Assembly: GCF_000242455.2 (NCBI RefSeq)
Contig: NC_019892.1
Span: forward strand, 4,278,001 to 4,342,000
DNA length: 64,000 nt
Direction: 5' to 3'
DNA from: Singulisphaera acidiphila DSM 18658
GTDB taxonomy: Bacteria; Planctomycetota; Planctomycetia; Isosphaerales; Isosphaeraceae
Part shown: piece after piece, positions 17,128 through 26,393 of the stretch
Numbering within the stretch: position 1 is the first letter of the stretch
How the letters are laid out: every line of letters begins with the position of its first letter
Program-made: the position numbers and the translations under genes
The notes under the pieces: generated by a model
What the model saw: only the letters and a program-made list of their open reading frames with translations
Databases searched by the model: none
What the model was told of the DNA's origin: nothing

Positions 17128-19953
17128 TCAAGTCCTTGCTTCCGTCGGGAAACGGTCCAGCGAACAGGTTGTGGCTGAGGCCTGAGGGTCGAGGAGCGGA
17201 CGGATGACACGAGCCAAAGTCTCCGGATCGACAGGTTTGCTCAGAAAAGCACATGCTCCTAAGTCGAGAACCCGTCGGCGTGTTTCCGAGTCGCACTTGG
17301 TGCTGGCCACGACGACCGGAAGCGCACGGAGGGACGGCGATTGAGCGAGCTCCGCCAGAAGCTCGAAACCGTCGAGTTGAGGCATCTCCAGGTCGGTGAG
17401 AATCAAACGATACGTCTGATTCCGCAGCCTTCCCAGCGCTTCCAGCCCGTGTGAGACTTCTTCGACTTCGTAGCCGAGCGAGTGCAACTGGCGAGCGACC
17501 ACCTTGCGAACGCTGATGGAATCGTCGACGACGAGGATCGGTGCCTGCCGAATGGCGGCCTTCTTATTGAGGACCAGGCGGGGGATCCCACCGGCCCGGA
17601 GCCAGCGGGAGAGTCCCGCCGGATTCAGCGCGAGGATCGGCTCGCCGCTGGCGGAGAAGCCGGCCCCCGAGATCAACGGGTGGCCCGCCAGAAGCGGCCC
17701 CAGCGGCCTGAGCACCAGCTCGCGAGTGCCATCGATCGCATCAACCAGCAGAGCCAGCGAATCCTCCTGGGTGCGGACCAGGAGAAGCTTAGGTTTCGAA
17801 GCCGGCGGCGTTGTCGAGAAACCGAGCACATCGCGGGCGTCGACCAAACGGACCGGTTCGCCCCGAACCCGCACAGTCGTCTCGGTGCCGTCCCCCTCGT
17901 CTTGATCCCCCGGTTCGAACGGTTGAGCGAGGTCGACCAGGGCAAGCGGGAGAGCAAACGCCTGGCCGTCGACTCGCACGATCATGACCTGTTCCAAGGC
18001 GAGACGGACGGGCAGGCGGATCGTCAGCGTCGTGCCCTGGCCGGGCTGCGACGCCAGGTCGATCGTGCCGTGGAGCCGGGCCACCTCCTGGCTGACGACA
18101 TCCATGCCGACGCCTCGACCCGAGATCGAGTTCGCCTCTTCACGTGTGGAAAACCCCGACTGAAAGACGATGGCGTTCAGACGGTTGAGGTTGGTCGTCT
18201 CATTGGAAGCAATGAGACCGAGACGACGCCCTTTGGCCTCAATCGCCGCGTAGTCGAGCCCGCGCCCGTCGTCGTTCACCGTCAGGACCAGGGTGTTGCC
18301 CTCGCGCCTGGCGCCCAGAGTCACCCGCCCTGTGGCCGGCTTACCGGCATTGATCCGATCGGCGACAGCCTCGATGCCATGCCCCACAGCGTTGCGGATC
18401 ATGTGGAGCATCGGCTCGAACGCCTTGTCCTGAACCGCGCGGTCGAGCCCGTTCTCCTCGCCGACCATGACGACCTCGACCTGCCGCCCTTCCACCCGAG
18501 CCGCGTCGTGCGCCACGCGAGCCAGACGCTGAAAAAGGCCTCGGACGGGGGTGATCCGGATCGCCTGGAGCGACTCCCAGAGCTGGAGAGTCAGGCGTGT
18601 AATCGCGTCGCGCTGGTCCGACAGAACGAGGGCCGCCGCCTGGGCCGTCTCGGTCAAGACGGCAAGATCCTCCGCCTGCTCCGAGAGCCGGCGAACGAGC
18701 CAGGGGAAGTCGGCCTGGGAGTCGCGATTCGGCACGGGGGCCAGGCCGGCCTCGCGGGACAAGCCAAGGTCGTGGAACCGATCGATACTCGCGATTAGGC
18801 GGCCGCGACATGCCTTAGCTTGCGCGGCGAAATCTTTCATGGCGTCGGCCTGGTTGATCCAGAGGCCGCGTCGCGTGATGAGCTCCGAGACGATGTCCAG
18901 CAAGTCATCGACCTTGGCAGAGGGAACCCGGAGCGGCCCCTCGCCGGCCACCCCGGCCGATGGGGCCGGACTTGGCTCCTCGCCGCGCATCTCCTTCGGC
19001 GTCACTTGCGGAGCGCCCGGCCGAGGCTCCTCGACTGTGGGCGACACCCCTTGGCGGAGTACGCCGAGCAGCTCTTCGAGATCCTTGAGAGCCCCATAAA
19101 AATCGTCGATCAACTCGGGAGCCGCCGGGGCCGAAGCACCGTCAAGGCGCTCCTCCAACGAATGGACCAAAGCGGCGAATTCCCTCAGACCGACGCTCCC
19201 GGCAGCCCCCTTCAAGGTATGGAAGCACCGGCCCAGCTCGCCCAGCGCCTCGGCCTGATCGGTCGCCCCTTCAAGACCCAGGACCAACGGCTCGATCCGA
19301 TCGAACAGGTCGGTCGCCTCGGCAAGGAAGGCTTCGCGCAGCTCCTCGTCCATCGTGTTGTTTCGAGGCGCCGCCAGGCTTGGCACCACATCCTTCCTCA
19401 TCGTCGAGGGGGTGGTCATCAGGGCAGGGGCGGGAATATCCTCGGCCGCCGAACCGATCAGCATCCGGAGCAGGTTCGCGGAGTCTATGCCCGCCGGTTC
19501 GTCGTCGTAAACCGGCTCGTCCATCAGCGGCTCGGGGCCAGGCTCGGAGAAGTCCTCATCCGACAGGCCGAGATACTGGCCCCAGCGGACCTTCGACTCC
19601 TCAACGATCCAGTCGAGCTCGCCGTCGCCCCCCGCCATGCCGGTGCCGGGCTGGGCGCAAGCGTGAACGAGATCCCCGAGGGCCCGGTCGCAGAAGCCCG
19701 CGATCTCGCGGGCCGATCGCGGGTCATCGGCCACGAGACAGTCCCAGACTTCCACGAGCATTCCCACCCGGTCCAGGATCAGGGCTCGGCCGCCCATGCC
19801 GGCTGCGTCGAACTCGGCCCGAGCCGACTGCAAGTCGAGCAGAAACGCTTCGACGTCGGCCCGCTGGGCTTGACCGATCGCCTGAACGTGACGACGAAGC
19901 CGCTCGACCCGGCCGTCAAACGCCTCAGCCTCCTGCGCGCTGCGTGGACTCAT
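17128..19953 (-). CDS. cheA: hybrid chemotaxis-type histidine kinase CheA-receiver
   Basis: A 941-residue kinase in the CheA/FrzE class. A helical N-terminus (1-190) precedes the Hpt domain, whose phospho-acceptor is His245 in [11 protein letters not shown]. The H-kinase dimerisation region follows at about 345-480. The ATPase domain has N-box [30 protein letters not shown] and [11 protein letters not shown] CheW-like regulatory domain follows ([19 protein letters not shown]...). The C-terminal receiver (about 805-930) is intact: VVDDS, phospho-acceptor in ILTDLEMPQ, and SKPV. The gene overlaps the MCP gene by 4 bases (ATGA) and precedes the double response regulator by 32 bases. Signals from the array should flow through His245 to its own receiver and to the neighbouring regulator. 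No CheR or CheB gene is in the window. The symbol marks the family only. Confidence 0.92.
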   Translation of the reverse strand: MSPRSAQEAEAFDGRVERLRRHVQAIGQAQRADVEAFLLDLQSARAEFDAAGMGGRALILDRVGMLVEVWDCLVADDPRSAREIAGFCDRALGDLVHACAQPGTGMAGGDGELDWIVEESKVRWGQYLGLSDEDFSEPGPEPLMDEPVYDDEPAGIDSANLLRMLIGSAAEDIPAPALMTTPSTMRKDVVPSLAAPRNNTMDEELREAFLAEATDLFDRIEPLVLGLEGATDQAEALGELGRCFHTLKGAAGSVGLREFAALVHSLEERLDGASAPAAPELIDDFYGALKDLEELLGVLRQGVSPTVEEPRPGAPQVTPKEMRGEEPSPAPSAGVAGEGPLRVPSAKVDDLLDIVSELITRRGLWINQADAMKDFAAQAKACRGRLIASIDRFHDLGLSREAGLAPVPNRDSQADFPWLVRRLSEQAEDLAVLTETAQAAALVLSDQRDAITRLTLQLWESLQAIRITPVRGLFQRLARVAHDAARVEGRQVEVVMVGEENGLDRAVQDKAFEPMLHMIRNAVGHGIEAVADRINAGKPATGRVTLGARREGNTLVLTVNDDGRGLDYAAIEAKGRRLGLIASNETTNLNRLNAIVFQSGFSTREEANSISGRGVGMDVVSQEVARLHGTIDLASQPGQGTTLTIRLPVRLALEQVMIVRVDGQAFALPLALVDLAQPFEPGDQDEGDGTETTVRVRGEPVRLVDARDVLGFSTTPPASKPKLLLVRTQEDSLALLVDAIDGTRELVLRPLGPLLAGHPLISGAGFSASGEPILALNPAGLSRWLRAGGIPRLVLNKKAAIRQAPILVVDDSISVRKVVARQLHSLGYEVEEVSHGLEALGRLRNQTYRLILTDLEMPQLDGFELLAELAQSPSLRALPVVVASTKCDSETRRRVLDLGACAFLSKPVDPETLARVIRPLLDPQASATTCSLDRFPTEART

Positions 19954-21341
19954 GAGTTTCGCTCGCCAGCGGCAAGGGACCGGCGCAATCGCGGTCGGAA
20001 AGCCGAAGTCCCCACGGCCGCTTCGTCGCCATTAGGAGGGGCCGCGTTCGCAGTGCCCTGTGCGGAAAGGGGCTGTAAGCGTTCACAGCAGACCGAGATC
20101 CCCCGAAGCGATTCGCGGGTCTGGTTCGTCCCCTCGAGTGTCAGGTGGGAAACCTCGGAGATTCGCTGCATCGCCCGGACCATCTCATGGGCCGAATGGA
20201 CCTGGTCGTTGGACGAGCGAGAGATCCCCTCGACCAGGACCGCGGATTGTTCGGCCACCTTGCTGATCCGATCCAGGGCCGATCCGGTCTCGCGGATCCG
20301 CTGGACCTCCTGTTCCATCTCGCCTTGCTCCTCACCCAGGGCGCGTAGGCTCTCGTGGGCGTCGGCCTGAATGGCCTCGACCAGCGTCCCGATCTCGCCG
20401 GTCGCTGCGGCGGTGCGCTCGGCCAGCTTGCGGATCTCCTCGGCGACAACGGCGAAGCCACGCCCGTGCTCCCCCGCCCGAACCGATTCGATGGTCGCAT
20501 TCAGGGCGAGCATATCGGTCCGGCCGGAAATGCCCCGGATCAGCTCGACGATCGTGCCGATCTCGACCGATCGATCTCCGAGCCGCCTCGCCTTGCGTCC
20601 ACTCGACTCGATGCGGTGGAGGAGACGCTCCATCCCTTCGATGACCCGGTGGACCTGCTCGAGGCCGCGACGGGCCTCCTGACGGGTCCTCTCGCACGCC
20701 TCGTTCGCGTTCTCGGCGTTGTGCGAGATCCGGTCGATCTTTTCGGAGAGCGTTTCCACGTTGAACGTCGCCCGCGCGACCGTCTCCGACTGGTCGATCG
20801 CCCCCGAGGCGACCTGTTCGTTCGCCTCTTCGAGCGCGGCGGTGTGCCGCATGAGCTGCGCGGTGGTCTGGTGGAGTTCGTCCAGAAGCCCCACAACGCA
20901 TTGCTTGACGCTCCACCCCGCCAAGTTCCCATCCTGGATCATCGACGCCCGAGTACCGAGGGTTAGTCGTTCGAGCTCGACCCCTTCGACCTGGAGCCGC
21001 CTGAAGCTTTCGAGCGATTGCGTCAGAGAACCGACCAGGGCGTCGAGTTCCTCATGACCGAGGGGCGGGGCGCTGGGCATCGAGGAGTACCCGCGCGGAT
21101 CGACCGGCGCGGCCAAGGCCTCGATCATCCGCGTCTGGAAGGCGCGGACCGCCAACCAGGCGCCGGTCCCCCCCGCCAACGCCCCGACAATCAGGCCAAG
21201 GGGACCACCAAGGCGCAAATCAAGCCGGGCCACCGCTCCGATCGACAGGGCCGCGCCAATGGCACCCGCAACCGCTCCGATCACGAAAGGACGGTGGCTG
21301 ATCTTGAATAAAGCAAAACTCATCGTGGTGGCGTTCTCCAT
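19950..21341 (-). CDS. methyl-accepting chemotaxis protein without sensor domain
   Basis: I start at ATG 21341 ([12 protein letters not shown]; 463 residues), with ATG 21323 as an alternative; any earlier start would lie inside the CheW gene. Two adjacent transmembrane helices (about residues 15-35 and 42-62: [41 protein letters not shown] in outline) are joined by only about ten residues, so there is no periplasmic ligand domain. The long coiled-coil signalling region has the hairpin tip [17 protein letters not shown] followed by [19 protein letters not shown], which is where CheA and CheW bind. The last 40 residues are Ala/Arg-rich with no CheR-docking pentapeptide. It presumably clusters CheA at the membrane and senses membrane state or a partner. 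Confidence 0.9.
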   Translation of the reverse strand: MENATTMSFALFKISHRPFVIGAVAGAIGAALSIGAVARLDLRLGGPLGLIVGALAGGTGAWLAVRAFQTRMIEALAAPVDPRGYSSMPSAPPLGHEELDALVGSLTQSLESFRRLQVEGVELERLTLGTRASMIQDGNLAGWSVKQCVVGLLDELHQTTAQLMRHTAALEEANEQVASGAIDQSETVARATFNVETLSEKIDRISHNAENANEACERTRQEARRGLEQVHRVIEGMERLLHRIESSGRKARRLGDRSVEIGTIVELIRGISGRTDMLALNATIESVRAGEHGRGFAVVAEEIRKLAERTAAATGEIGTLVEAIQADAHESLRALGEEQGEMEQEVQRIRETGSALDRISKVAEQSAVLVEGISRSSNDQVHSAHEMVRAMQRISEVSHLTLEGTNQTRESLRGISVCCERLQPLSAQGTANAAPPNGDEAAVGTSAFRPRLRRSLAAGERNS

Positions 21342-21393
21342 CAGCAGTCTTGAGTCTTGCCATCCATCTTTTTTTTTGATGCGATCCAATCCG

Positions 21394-21921
21394 TTAGCGC
21401 TGATACCAGGCTTCAACCAACGCTCTGACGTTCCTCCAGGTGCGGTCCGGGTTGATGACCGCATGGGCCAGATCGCCGCGCTGAACCGAGCCAACGACCT
21501 CCGCCCCTCCGGACGCCGGCTCGCCCTGAGCCGAGGCATTGAGCACCCCATCACTGACGGCCGTCCCTTCACGATCGATCCGGATCCCCCACATCCCCTG
21601 GTCCGAGCGAAGGACGAGCACGACAACCGAGGTCTCCGGCTCCACGCCCGACGCTCCTGGGTTGAGCGAAAGCACCGGAACGATGTCGCGCCTGACGGTG
21701 CAGAGACCGAGAATCTGGGGAGGACAGTGCGCGAGCCGGATCAATCGATCGGCCTGAACAACCTCAGCCACCGCCTCGAGCGCAACGGCGAACGGCCGCG
21801 AATCGCTTCGGAAAAGGCACCAGGGAGGAGGCTGAACGGCGGCGGACGTTGGCAAAGCCGAAACTCCAAACGGGTGCGAATACGACGAAAAAAAGGGGAG
21901 TGAAGGCTCGTTCGTCTCCAA
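21394..21921 (-). CDS. cheW: CheW-like coupling protein
   Basis: A 175-residue CheW-domain protein (core about 30-165): [66 protein letters not shown]. CheW proteins bridge MCP signalling tips and CheA. The typical I-N-L-R-G motif is altered to [14 protein letters not shown], which is common in divergent Frz-like systems. The first 25 residues are Ser/Pro-rich extra sequence. It sits 52 bases upstream of the MCP start and 23 bases after the operon's first gene. The symbol reflects the family only. Confidence 0.88.
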   Translation of the reverse strand: METNEPSLPFFSSYSHPFGVSALPTSAAVQPPPWCLFRSDSRPFAVALEAVAEVVQADRLIRLAHCPPQILGLCTVRRDIVPVLSLNPGASGVEPETSVVVLVLRSDQGMWGIRIDREGTAVSDGVLNASAQGEPASGGAEVVGSVQRGDLAHAVINPDRTWRNVRALVEAWYQR

Positions 21922-21944
21922 GCCCCGAAGGAGGAAATCCAGAT

Positions 21945-22427
21945 TCAGGAAGGTGGCCCGGATCCGGACGAGGGGCCTCCCGACCGCTTCAGCTTCTGGT
22001 CGAAGTGTTTGATGAGCGCGTCGAGCCGTTCCCTGGGGTCGTCCGATCGAGCGTCGGCCGCCGGTTCGTGCGCGACCGACGACACGGAGCCGTGAGCCTC
22101 GTCGGCCGGATTCGAGGAAGCCTCCGGAACCACCAGTCGTCTCGGCTTCGGAGCGGGCTCGGCCACGCGATTTCCCTCAACATTCTTCGGGGCTGAGACT
22201 TGCAGCGAGCGGAGCAGGGGGGTCGAAGCCTCTTCCACAGCGAGAGCCGACCGATCGGCCATGTTCCGATCTCCGTCGAGCCCGCTCGCAAATCCATCAA
22301 GGGCCACCTGCTGCTCGTCGATCAGGCGATCAATCTGGTCGCGCAACTCGGCAACCGCTCTCAGCAAGGGATCGCTGCTCCCGAGTTTGTTGTGGCTGGT
22401 GGCCCCACGCAACGGAATCTCCTCCAT
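21945..22427 (-). CDS. coiled-coil protein, first gene of the chemosensory-like operon
   Basis: A 160-residue soluble protein. An N-terminal amphipathic helix (LLRAVAELRDQIDRLIDEQQ) is followed by a disordered Pro/Ala/Glu linker and a C-terminal helix (RERLDALIKHFDQKLKR). No known domain. The 23-base gap to cheW makes it the promoter-proximal gene of the run from 22427 to 11195. It may be an array adaptor, since short helix-linker-helix proteins often accompany divergent CheW sets. Confidence 0.72.
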   Translation of the reverse strand: MEEIPLRGATSHNKLGSSDPLLRAVAELRDQIDRLIDEQQVALDGFASGLDGDRNMADRSALAVEEASTPLLRSLQVSAPKNVEGNRVAEPAPKPRRLVVPEASSNPADEAHGSVSSVAHEPAADARSDDPRERLDALIKHFDQKLKRSGGPSSGSGPPS

Positions 22428-22676
22428 AATTGGCTAGGTACGAGGTCTTGATTCCGCTTAACCATAGGTCAGCCTTTCGAACGGGGTCGGCCAAATCCCG
22501 ACACCCGTCGGCGGCATGGCGCAAGCCGACCAATCCGACCCAAGCCCGGGACGGCTTTTCCGCATTCGTCACCCTACTCAAAGGGAAAAGAAGAGAGGGG
22601 GCTGAGGCGCCCCCGCATGGAGCCGAATCAGGGCCAGCCTGCTCGTTTGGCTGACCCTTGCCATCGATTTGGATTG

Positions 22677-23195
22677 TCAGTCGATGGCAACGCGACGGTG
22701 GGAAACGGACAGGGTGGGTGCGTTCTTCAGGGTCTGATAGACCACGCAATAGCGTTCAGTCAGCTTCAAGAGCGTTTCCAACTGCTCCGCCGACGCGTCG
22801 GTCTCGAGGTCGAACTGGAGTCGAATCTCCTTGAAACCGACAGGCACCTGCTTGTCGATGGCAAGGGTTCCCCGAAAGTCGAGATCGCCCTGGGCGCTCA
22901 CGATGCCGCCGCGAACGGTCAATTCCAGGGCAGTGGCGACAGCGCGTAAGGTCACCCCAGCGCAGGCGACGAGTGACTCCAGCAGCAGGTCGCCCGAGCA
23001 AAGAGCCAGCCCATCGCCACCGGTCGCCGGGTGCAGACCGGACTCAACAAGGCCCCGAGCCGTGTCCAACCGACACGTGAGCCCCGTCCCATCCAGGGTT
23101 CCCCGGGCGCTCAAAGTCACCATCGCCGTGGCCGGATCGTCACGATATCGGGCTTTCAACGGCGCCTGCACGGCGCGAAGCTCCTTGGCATCCAT
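22677..23195 (-). CDS. OsmC/Ohr-family peroxiredoxin-like protein
   Basis: I start at ATG 23195 (MDAKELRAVQAPLK), with GGAGG 7 bases upstream, giving 172 residues; earlier starts lack a ribosome-binding site. The fold is OsmC-like. It has a beta-rich N-terminal half with GDGLALCSGDLLLESLVACA (the first active-site Cys in the long central helix) and a second helix KLTERYCVVYQTLKNA carrying the second Cys. This pair reduces organic hydroperoxides in characterised relatives. The extra segment around GLVESGLHPATGGDG is typical of the OsmC rather than Ohr branch. It stands alone, divergent from the hemolysin III gene, and 249 bases separate it from the chemosensory operon. Confidence 0.88.
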   Translation of the reverse strand: MDAKELRAVQAPLKARYRDDPATAMVTLSARGTLDGTGLTCRLDTARGLVESGLHPATGGDGLALCSGDLLLESLVACAGVTLRAVATALELTVRGGIVSAQGDLDFRGTLAIDKQVPVGFKEIRLQFDLETDASAEQLETLLKLTERYCVVYQTLKNAPTLSVSHRRVAID

Positions 23196-23773
23196 CGACA
23201 TCCCTCCGTTTGAGACCGGCCGCAACGTCCCCAACGATTCCGAAGACTCACTCCACGGCCGAACGCACGATTCGTTCAAGGCCGGGTGCGATCCCTGCCG
23301 ACCAGATCGATATCAGCGCTCAGCACAAATGGGAGTTCGGCCTGAAACGATCGTGAGCCAGACTCTGAACGGCCCACCGAGCAAAAAGCTTCCCCAGCAG
23401 GAATCGGATTTGCATAAGATAAAAATACGAAATGCGGTTTTGCGGGACAAGCACCGCCCACTTCTCCCGCAAGGGTAGACCTAGGCTTCAGCCTTGCCGT
23501 TCTTCAAAGGTGATGGCCGACTCAAGTCTACTCTACCCGGCAGCGACTGACACAAGCACGCGAACCAAGAGGGAGTGGAATCGTCGCTCAGCCGGGCCGG
23601 CCGAAACTCAACAGGGAGTGCGCAAGCTCAGGGGATTATCAGGAATCCGAGGGATATGCGGCCGTGGTTCGGGTGAACCCAGCCGGAATTTAGGACTTTA
23701 CGGCGAATTGCAAAAAAAAAGGCGAGTGGAAGTCCCGATCTCACATCGGCTCCCACCCGGATGAAATGATCGC
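23196..23773. other. divergent intergenic region
   Basis: This region lies between osmC-like (minus) and hemolysin III (plus) and must carry promoters for both. It contains a run of nine A residues near 23707-23715. No gene or obvious hairpin is visible. Confidence 0.5.
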
Positions 23774-24538
23774 ATGAATTTCTTCGACTTACGCGAACCT
23801 GTCAGCGCCGGGAGCCATGGGGCATGGCTCTTGTTAGCGATTGCGGGATCGCTCCTGCTCTGGCGGCGTGCGAACGGCCATCGTGCGCGTCAGATCATCC
23901 TGCTGGGATATGCGATCTGCTTGGTCTTGTGTGCGACGGCCAGCACGATCTACCACAGCGTCCATGGGGAGGCCAACGCCCTCTCGACCTATCTGCTCTT
24001 TGACCACATCGGGATCTACCTGCTCATCGCAGGGACGTATACCCCGATCGCCTGGACCCTGATGCGCGGGCGTTGGCGATTCGGCACCCTCGCCTTCGCC
24101 TGGGTTTCGGCGATTTTGGGGATCACGCTCCACCTCGCGTGCGCCAACCTCCCGAAGTGGTTGCCGACCGGGCTCTATCTGATGATGGGTTGGGGATCCA
24201 TCCTCTGCTACATCGAGCTCGCCCGGAATTTGACTTTCCGACTTCTCCGCCCACTCGTTCTCGGTGGCGCCTTCTACAGCGTGGGCGCGATCATCAACGT
24301 GGTCGGTTGGCCCATCCTCTGGCCAGGGGTCGTCGGCGCGCACGAAGTCTTCCACGTTTTCGTGGTCGCGGGAAGTGCGGTTCACTTCCAGTTTATGCTT
24401 CGGGTCATCGCCCCGTGGAGTTCAGACGACCCGACGGCGGAAGCCTTCATGAAGCAGGTTCCAGAGCCAGCCCGGTCGAGTCTCACGCGGCACCCCGTTT
24501 CTGGCTTCGGCCAAGGGAGAATGGTCGATAGCCATTAA
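23774..24538 (+). CDS. hemolysin III / PAQR-family membrane protein
   Basis: A 254-residue integral membrane protein with seven predicted helices. The PAQR/HlyIII metal-site signature is complete: Ser and His in TASTIYHSVHG, Asp-His in YLLFDHIGIYLLIAGTYTP, and the C-terminal HEVFHVFVVAGSAVHFQ. Relatives (YqfA, adiponectin receptors) are metal-dependent hydrolases or regulators of membrane fluidity; the hemolysin name is historical. A 40-residue polar tail follows the last helix. The start ATG has only a weak Shine-Dalgarno. Confidence 0.92.
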   Translation: MNFFDLREPVSAGSHGAWLLLAIAGSLLLWRRANGHRARQIILLGYAICLVLCATASTIYHSVHGEANALSTYLLFDHIGIYLLIAGTYTPIAWTLMRGRWRFGTLAFAWVSAILGITLHLACANLPKWLPTGLYLMMGWGSILCYIELARNLTFRLLRPLVLGGAFYSVGAIINVVGWPILWPGVVGAHEVFHVFVVAGSAVHFQFMLRVIAPWSSDDPTAEAFMKQVPEPARSSLTRHPVSGFGQGRMVDSH

Positions 24539-24686
24539 CGGAAAGGGCTCCACCAACGCCCCTGAGCGTGTTGCCTCCGCAAAGACGACGGGCGCGGAAG
24601 TCCTGCCTCAGAAGCCAAGGCATTCTTACTCTGGGCCAAGCCATTCCGTGCTGTGCCATGCCCATACCGTTGCCGTTGCGGATCGA

Positions 24687-25052
24687 TCAGGTCGATGCGT
24701 CGCGCCGAGCCTTCCGCTGTTCGGTCTGGCGGTCGTGACGGGCCAGAAGGAACTGCGCGGCTTTCATGTCGCCGTTGAGGGCGGCATCATAAAGAAGTGC
24801 GAACATGCGTTCGGCGCGAACCAATTCGATCTGCTTGACCGCGTGGCGGAAGCCAGCGCTGTCCGCAATCGCTCGCTTCATCTCCCGAACGCCAATGCCA
24901 AGCCGAGCACAGGCCATCGTATAGCCCAGCCCATCGTGCAAAAGCTTGAGGAATTCGACCCGCTGCTTGTGGGTCAGCGTCTCCCGGACCGGCCTCGTGT
25001 GTGGCACCTTCGGGAGCCAGGTATTACCTTCGTCATCGAGTCGGAAGCGCAA
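24687..25052 (-). CDS. small helix-turn-helix protein, terminase-small-subunit-like
   Basis: A 121-residue protein starting at TTG 25052, with GGGGAG 7 bases upstream. LTHKQRVEFLKLLHDGLGYT followed by MACARLGIGVREMKRAIADS reads as a homeodomain-like HTH. The helix FRHAVKQIELVRAERMFALL and DMKAAQFLLARHDR follow. This order is seen in phage small terminase subunits and in stand-alone planctomycete homologues. No phage genes are adjacent, so it is probably a domesticated or orphan DNA-binding protein. It is the only gene between the converging hemolysin III and mtfA regions. Confidence 0.65.
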   Translation of the reverse strand: MRFRLDDEGNTWLPKVPHTRPVRETLTHKQRVEFLKLLHDGLGYTMACARLGIGVREMKRAIADSAGFRHAVKQIELVRAERMFALLYDAALNGDMKAAQFLLARHDRQTEQRKARRDAST

Positions 25053-25233
25053 GGTGACTCTCCCCAGAACGGCTGGAATTCGGGATCAATGGCGATGAGC
25101 GGTGCGCGACGAGCGGGAAGGGAGTCGGGCGTCCTTCGTTGCCCCGAGGACCTCTGAACGCTCGGCACACTCCATGATAGGCCATGTTTTTCCAGGTTGT
25201 CCGGCGGAGTCGCGGAGACCCGATCAACCGTCG

Positions 25234-25260
25234 AAAAAAAAGCCGGATTCCGCGCGGGCT
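25234..25260 (-). terminator. terminator candidate after mtfA
   Basis: On the minus strand an imperfect hairpin (AGCC...GGCT, with an internal mismatch) is followed by eight T residues (25241-25234). It lies 55 bases downstream of the mtfA stop. The stem is short, so this is tentative. Confidence 0.4.
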
Positions 25261-25314
25261 GAACGAGAGTCTGGGGTTTGCCCCCTTCGATGAGGGCGCA
25301 GGGCTGGCGGCCCT

Positions 25315-26130
25315 TTATGGGAGGGGCGACTTGGGGAACCGATCTGGGGGCTCGGCGGCCGCGAGCAAGAGTTGCTCGGGATCCTGGCGGTAGTATTCCT
25401 TCAGTTCTTCGTAGAGCGCGGGATGTTTCTTCCTGAGCTGAACCGGCTTCTCGAAAAAGCACTCGGTGGCCACCGCGAAGAATTCGGCCGGATTGGTCGC
25501 GCCATACGTGTCGAGGACCGTCTTGCGCTGCTGCGCCTCGTCCTCGCGGAGCTGTTCATATTCGGCCCCGAGAGCGCGAGCCCAAGCCACATAGGAACTG
25601 CGACGCTCAAGGATCGGGGCGCCGTCGGCCACGCCGTCTTCCTGATCGAGCTGGTGTGCAAATTCGTGGAGCACGACATTCTGGCCATCCTGAATGTCGG
25701 CCGCGCCCCTCAGGACATCGTCCCAGGAGAGGACCACAACGCCGTCCGTCCAGGCTTCCCCGAGTCGAGCTTGGGGGCCCTCAAGGACGACGCCACCTCC
25801 CAGCGACTCGACCCCGTGGGCCATGTAGGCGCTGGGATAAACCAGGATCGTGATCAGCCGCTTGTAATAGTCCGTCTCGCGATGGAGCAGGAGGAGGCAA
25901 GCTTGCGCGGCGATCGTCAGCTTGATCTCATCAGTCAGCTCAAGGCCGCCGCAGCCCTCGAAATGCTTTTCATGGAGAAAAACCAGGACATGTCCTTGCA
26001 ACTCCCGGCGGTCGGGCTCGGGCAGCCTACCGTAGAGCGGCACGTTTCGCTCGATGATCTCAAGCCATCCGGCCGGGAAGGGCTCCCCGCGCAGTTGGTC
26101 GCGCCGTCGTTGCTTGAAGAAGCCGAACAT
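25315..26130 (-). CDS. mtfA: MtfA-family zinc peptidase
   Basis: I start at ATG 26130 (MFGFFKQRRR), 6 bases after AGGAG, giving 271 residues; the ATG two codons upstream overlaps that site. The zincin motif HEFAHQLDQEDG supplies the metal ligands and the catalytic Glu; a downstream Glu (NPAEFFAVATECFFEKP) is the third ligand, as in E. coli MtfA/Mlc-titration factor and anthrax lethal factor-like folds. The N-terminal helical half (WLEIIERNVPLYGRLPEPDR, FEGCGGLELTDEIKLTIAAQ in outline) is the family signature. E. coli MtfA regulates the PTS by binding Mlc; no Mlc homologue is seen here, so the substrate is unknown. Cytosolic. Confidence 0.92.
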   Translation of the reverse strand: MFGFFKQRRRDQLRGEPFPAGWLEIIERNVPLYGRLPEPDRRELQGHVLVFLHEKHFEGCGGLELTDEIKLTIAAQACLLLLHRETDYYKRLITILVYPSAYMAHGVESLGGGVVLEGPQARLGEAWTDGVVVLSWDDVLRGAADIQDGQNVVLHEFAHQLDQEDGVADGAPILERRSSYVAWARALGAEYEQLREDEAQQRKTVLDTYGATNPAEFFAVATECFFEKPVQLRKKHPALYEELKEYYRQDPEQLLLAAAEPPDRFPKSPLP

Positions 26131-26393
26131 CCGCATCTCCTGGCCATTGATCGGCGAATCAGTAGGGTCTGCTCTCGGAATCGTACCGCTCGATGACCGC
26201 AGCCCAAAGTCTCATCAAAACGATCCCGTTGCCAAGTTATAAGCCGAATCAGCCACGAGTCGAGCCGCACAGGCCTTGCGGAAGTTCGAAGCCCTTTGTT
26301 CGATACCGATGCCCCTCGCGATTGGTCGAATTCGGAGTGGCTGAAGTCTCGCCTTCGAGACCCCAGCCACCCAGGCGAACCACATCCGACGGC

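Noticed and set aside
18820-20370. Plus-strand open frame of 516 codons opposite cheA
   Set aside because: It is fully explained as the complement of CheA and the MCP end.
21342-21626. N-terminal 95-residue extension of the MCP
   Set aside because: It would overlap the CheW gene, is Arg/Ser/Gly-rich and lacks a signal sequence or domain.
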